From assembly GCA_003566395.1 (NCBI GenBank), contig PXDL01000042.1, forward strand, positions 1 through 6,324: a DNA stretch of 6,324 nt, in the 5' to 3' direction. This DNA is from Balneolia bacterium. Its GTDB lineage: Bacteria; Bacteroidota; Rhodothermia; Balneolales; Cyclonatronaceae. Of this stretch, positions 4,705 through 6,324 are shown piece by piece. Under the pieces are notes generated by a model. The model saw only the letters and a program-made list of their open reading frames with translations, was not told the DNA's origin and did no database searches. Positions within the stretch are counted from its first letter, which is position 1. Each line of letters opens with the position of its first letter. The translations under genes were made by a program, and so were the position numbers.

Positions 4705-6324
4705 ATGACTGAAGAAATCATTAAGAATATATCAAAAGATGAAGAAGGCAGCATCGCCGAGGCGGCCTGTCATCCCGATGAAATTGGGCTAAAAAGCTTT
4801 TTTTTGGGTCCGCAGGCAGAAAACGGCCCCTGGATTCAGGAAATTATGAACGACCTGTTTGATGCGTGGTTCGAGTGGCGACGGGCGCTTTATCCCGAAG
4901 ACGGACCCGCCATTTCAGAAGCCGATCGCCAAACGCCGGAGTTCATTCGCAGTCAGGATGAAATCCGCGGGCACGTTCTGGAACTCATGGGGCGACTGCA
5001 GAATGAAGTTCCAAGTTTTTCACCGCGTTATATCGGCCATATGCTTACCGAAGTATCCATGCCGGCGCTTTTGGGTCATATCATCACGCTGCTCTATAAC
5101 CCCAATAATATTTCCGGTGAATCGTCCCGTGTAGGTATTGTCATAGAAGATGAGGCCGTTCGCGAGTTGCTCCGGATGATCGGTTACGACCGGACTGCGA
5201 GTTCAGGCCATTTCACGTCCGGAGGAACCATAGCCAATATCGAAGGGGCGTTGAGGGCGCGCGACCGTTTTGCCAAATGGCTGGCTGCCGGCGCGGTGAA
5301 CCGCAAATATGGCGATAAAAGATTCAATATGTTTGAATCCGGTCTTATGGGCTGGGATGCGTTCGATGCGCTTCGTTTTGAGTACGAACTTTCGGATGAA
5401 GATATGCGCGATTACCACATTTTGCGCGGAAATCCGGTGCATGTGTACCGGAACCTGAATCAGGTATTCGGAACTGATTACGCCGGACCCGTGGTGTTGG
5501 TGCCTCAGAATAAGCACTACTCATGGAATAAAGCCGTCGATATTTTGGGATTGGGAGAAGAAGCTTTTCTGGGCATCGAAACGGATGAGCAGGGGCGCAT
5601 GTGTATGGATTGTTTGCGTGAGGTCCTTCAGAATTGCTGGAAAAGACAGCGTCCTCCTATGCTTGTAGTATCTGTAGCCGGTACTACTGAACTTGGTGAA
5701 ATGGACCCCATTCATGAGGTGCAGGAAGTACTCGATGAATTTGAGCGCGAGCGTGGCTGGCATATCTGGCATCATGTGGATGCAGCCTATGGCGGGTTTC
5801 TGTGCTCGGTGGACCGCGAATCCGAAGTTGTCTCGAAAAACATGGCGGCAGCACTTGATGCTATCGGGCGGTCAAACTCGGTAACCATCGATCCGCACAA
5901 ACTGGGGTACGTACCGTATGCATCCGGAGCTTTTCTGTGCAGGCTTAAGCGGGAATATTACTACAGAAAGTCTATAGCGCCTTACATCAACTTCAGCGGT
6001 GCAATGGAGCGCGGACCTCAAACCATAGAAGGTTCACGATCTGCGGCCGGAGCCGTCTCCACCTGGCTCACGGCAAGAACCATCGGTCTGGGGCCGGAAG
6101 GCTACGGAAAAATACTTGAACGCACAATTCGCTCGCGCATTAAGCTGGAAGCCATGATGCGCAATACGGACGGCCGTATTCGTATTTTTCCCCATGCAGA
6201 GACCAATATTATCACTTTTTGCGTGGCGCGAAAGGGTGAAGCCCTGGGCAAAACGAACAAGCGCCCACTTGGCATTTACGATGCCTTTGCCCCGGATGAA
6301 AACCATGATTTTTTCGTCTCAAAA
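4705..6324 (+). CDS. Group II PLP-dependent amino-acid decarboxylase, tyrosine decarboxylase-like (3' end beyond window)
   Basis: The open frame runs 540 codons to the window edge without a stop; TyrDC proteins have about 620 residues, so perhaps 80 are missing. The fold is the aspartate-aminotransferase-like group II decarboxylase. Landmarks: FLGPQAEN (33-40 region), SPRYIGHM, FTSGGTIANIEG (170-181), NKHYSW with PLP-stacking His271, AGTTELGEMDPI (325-336), HHVDAAYGG with Asp359 for the pyridine nitrogen, DPHKLGYVPYASGAF with Schiff-base Lys399, and EGSRSAAGAVSTW. The YVPYASGA stretch, HYSW and the N-terminal layout resemble Enterococcus TyrDC most, but substrate (tyrosine, another aromatic acid, glutamate or aspartate) cannot be fixed. 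The cytoplasmic product would release an amine and CO2. The ATG at 4705 follows an in-frame TAA at 4696 and is the first possible start; no good Shine-Dalgarno sequence is near. It is divergent from all other genes here. Confidence 0.93.
   Translation, partial: MTEEIIKNISKDEEGSIAEAACHPDEIGLKSFFLGPQAENGPWIQEIMNDLFDAWFEWRRALYPEDGPAISEADRQTPEFIRSQDEIRGHVLELMGRLQNEVPSFSPRYIGHMLTEVSMPALLGHIITLLYNPNNISGESSRVGIVIEDEAVRELLRMIGYDRTASSGHFTSGGTIANIEGALRARDRFAKWLAAGAVNRKYGDKRFNMFESGLMGWDAFDALRFEYELSDEDMRDYHILRGNPVHVYRNLNQVFGTDYAGPVVLVPQNKHYSWNKAVDILGLGEEAFLGIETDEQGRMCMDCLREVLQNCWKRQRPPMLVVSVAGTTELGEMDPIHEVQEVLDEFERERGWHIWHHVDAAYGGFLCSVDRESEVVSKNMAAALDAIGRSNSVTIDPHKLGYVPYASGAFLCRLKREYYYRKSIAPYINFSGAMERGPQTIEGSRSAAGAVSTWLTARTIGLGPEGYGKILERTIRSRIKLEAMMRNTDGRIRIFPHAETNIITFCVARKGEALGKTNKRPLGIYDAFAPDENHDFFVSK

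Noticed and set aside
5203..5775. Two minus-strand frames (5203-5517, 5521-5775) antisense to the decarboxylase
   Set aside because: They lie wholly inside a well-supported gene with clear catalytic motifs; the translations have no recognisable features.

Overview
The window is ordinary chromosomal metabolic DNA of moderate GC content. It probably comes from a member of the FCB group, Balneolota or Bacteroidota. That placement is an inference from three things: the kind of proteins encoded (a long stand-alone P5C dehydrogenase, a DUF5989 mini-protein, a CPXCG mini-protein), the absence of Shine-Dalgarno sequences before most genes, and TAnnTTTG-like promoter candidates. No rRNA, tRNA, CRISPR array, insertion sequence or phage gene is visible.

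Layout. Positions 1-4203 carry five genes on the minus strand. Read in the direction of transcription (right to left) they are: a CPXCG cysteine-rich mini-protein (4003-4203), P5C dehydrogenase (pruA, 2201-3826), a 52-residue DUF5989 membrane protein (1850-2008, easy to miss because it is so short), carA (613-1698) and the 5' part of carB (1-560, cut by the window edge). Strong intrinsic terminators follow pruA (2151-2185) and the DUF5989 gene (1763-1799). The second sits only about 65 nt before carA, so it either separates two units or acts as a leader attenuator of carAB. A divergent gene on the plus strand (4705 to beyond 6324) encodes a group II PLP-dependent amino-acid decarboxylase that resembles bacterial tyrosine decarboxylases; its 3' end is missing. 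Between the divergent genes lies a 501-bp non-coding gap (4204-4704) that is AT-rich in its middle and contains several closely packed inverted repeats at 4402-4485.

Function. carA and carB together make carbamoyl phosphate for pyrimidines and arginine. PruA completes proline catabolism by oxidising glutamate semialdehyde to glutamate. The decarboxylase would turn an amino acid into an amine plus CO2. These share a loose theme of glutamate/amino-acid nitrogen metabolism but do not form one pathway or an obvious new system. The points most worth following are the DUF5989 gene beside carbamoyl-phosphate synthetase, the terminator or attenuator between them, and the unexplained dyad cluster in the large gap.
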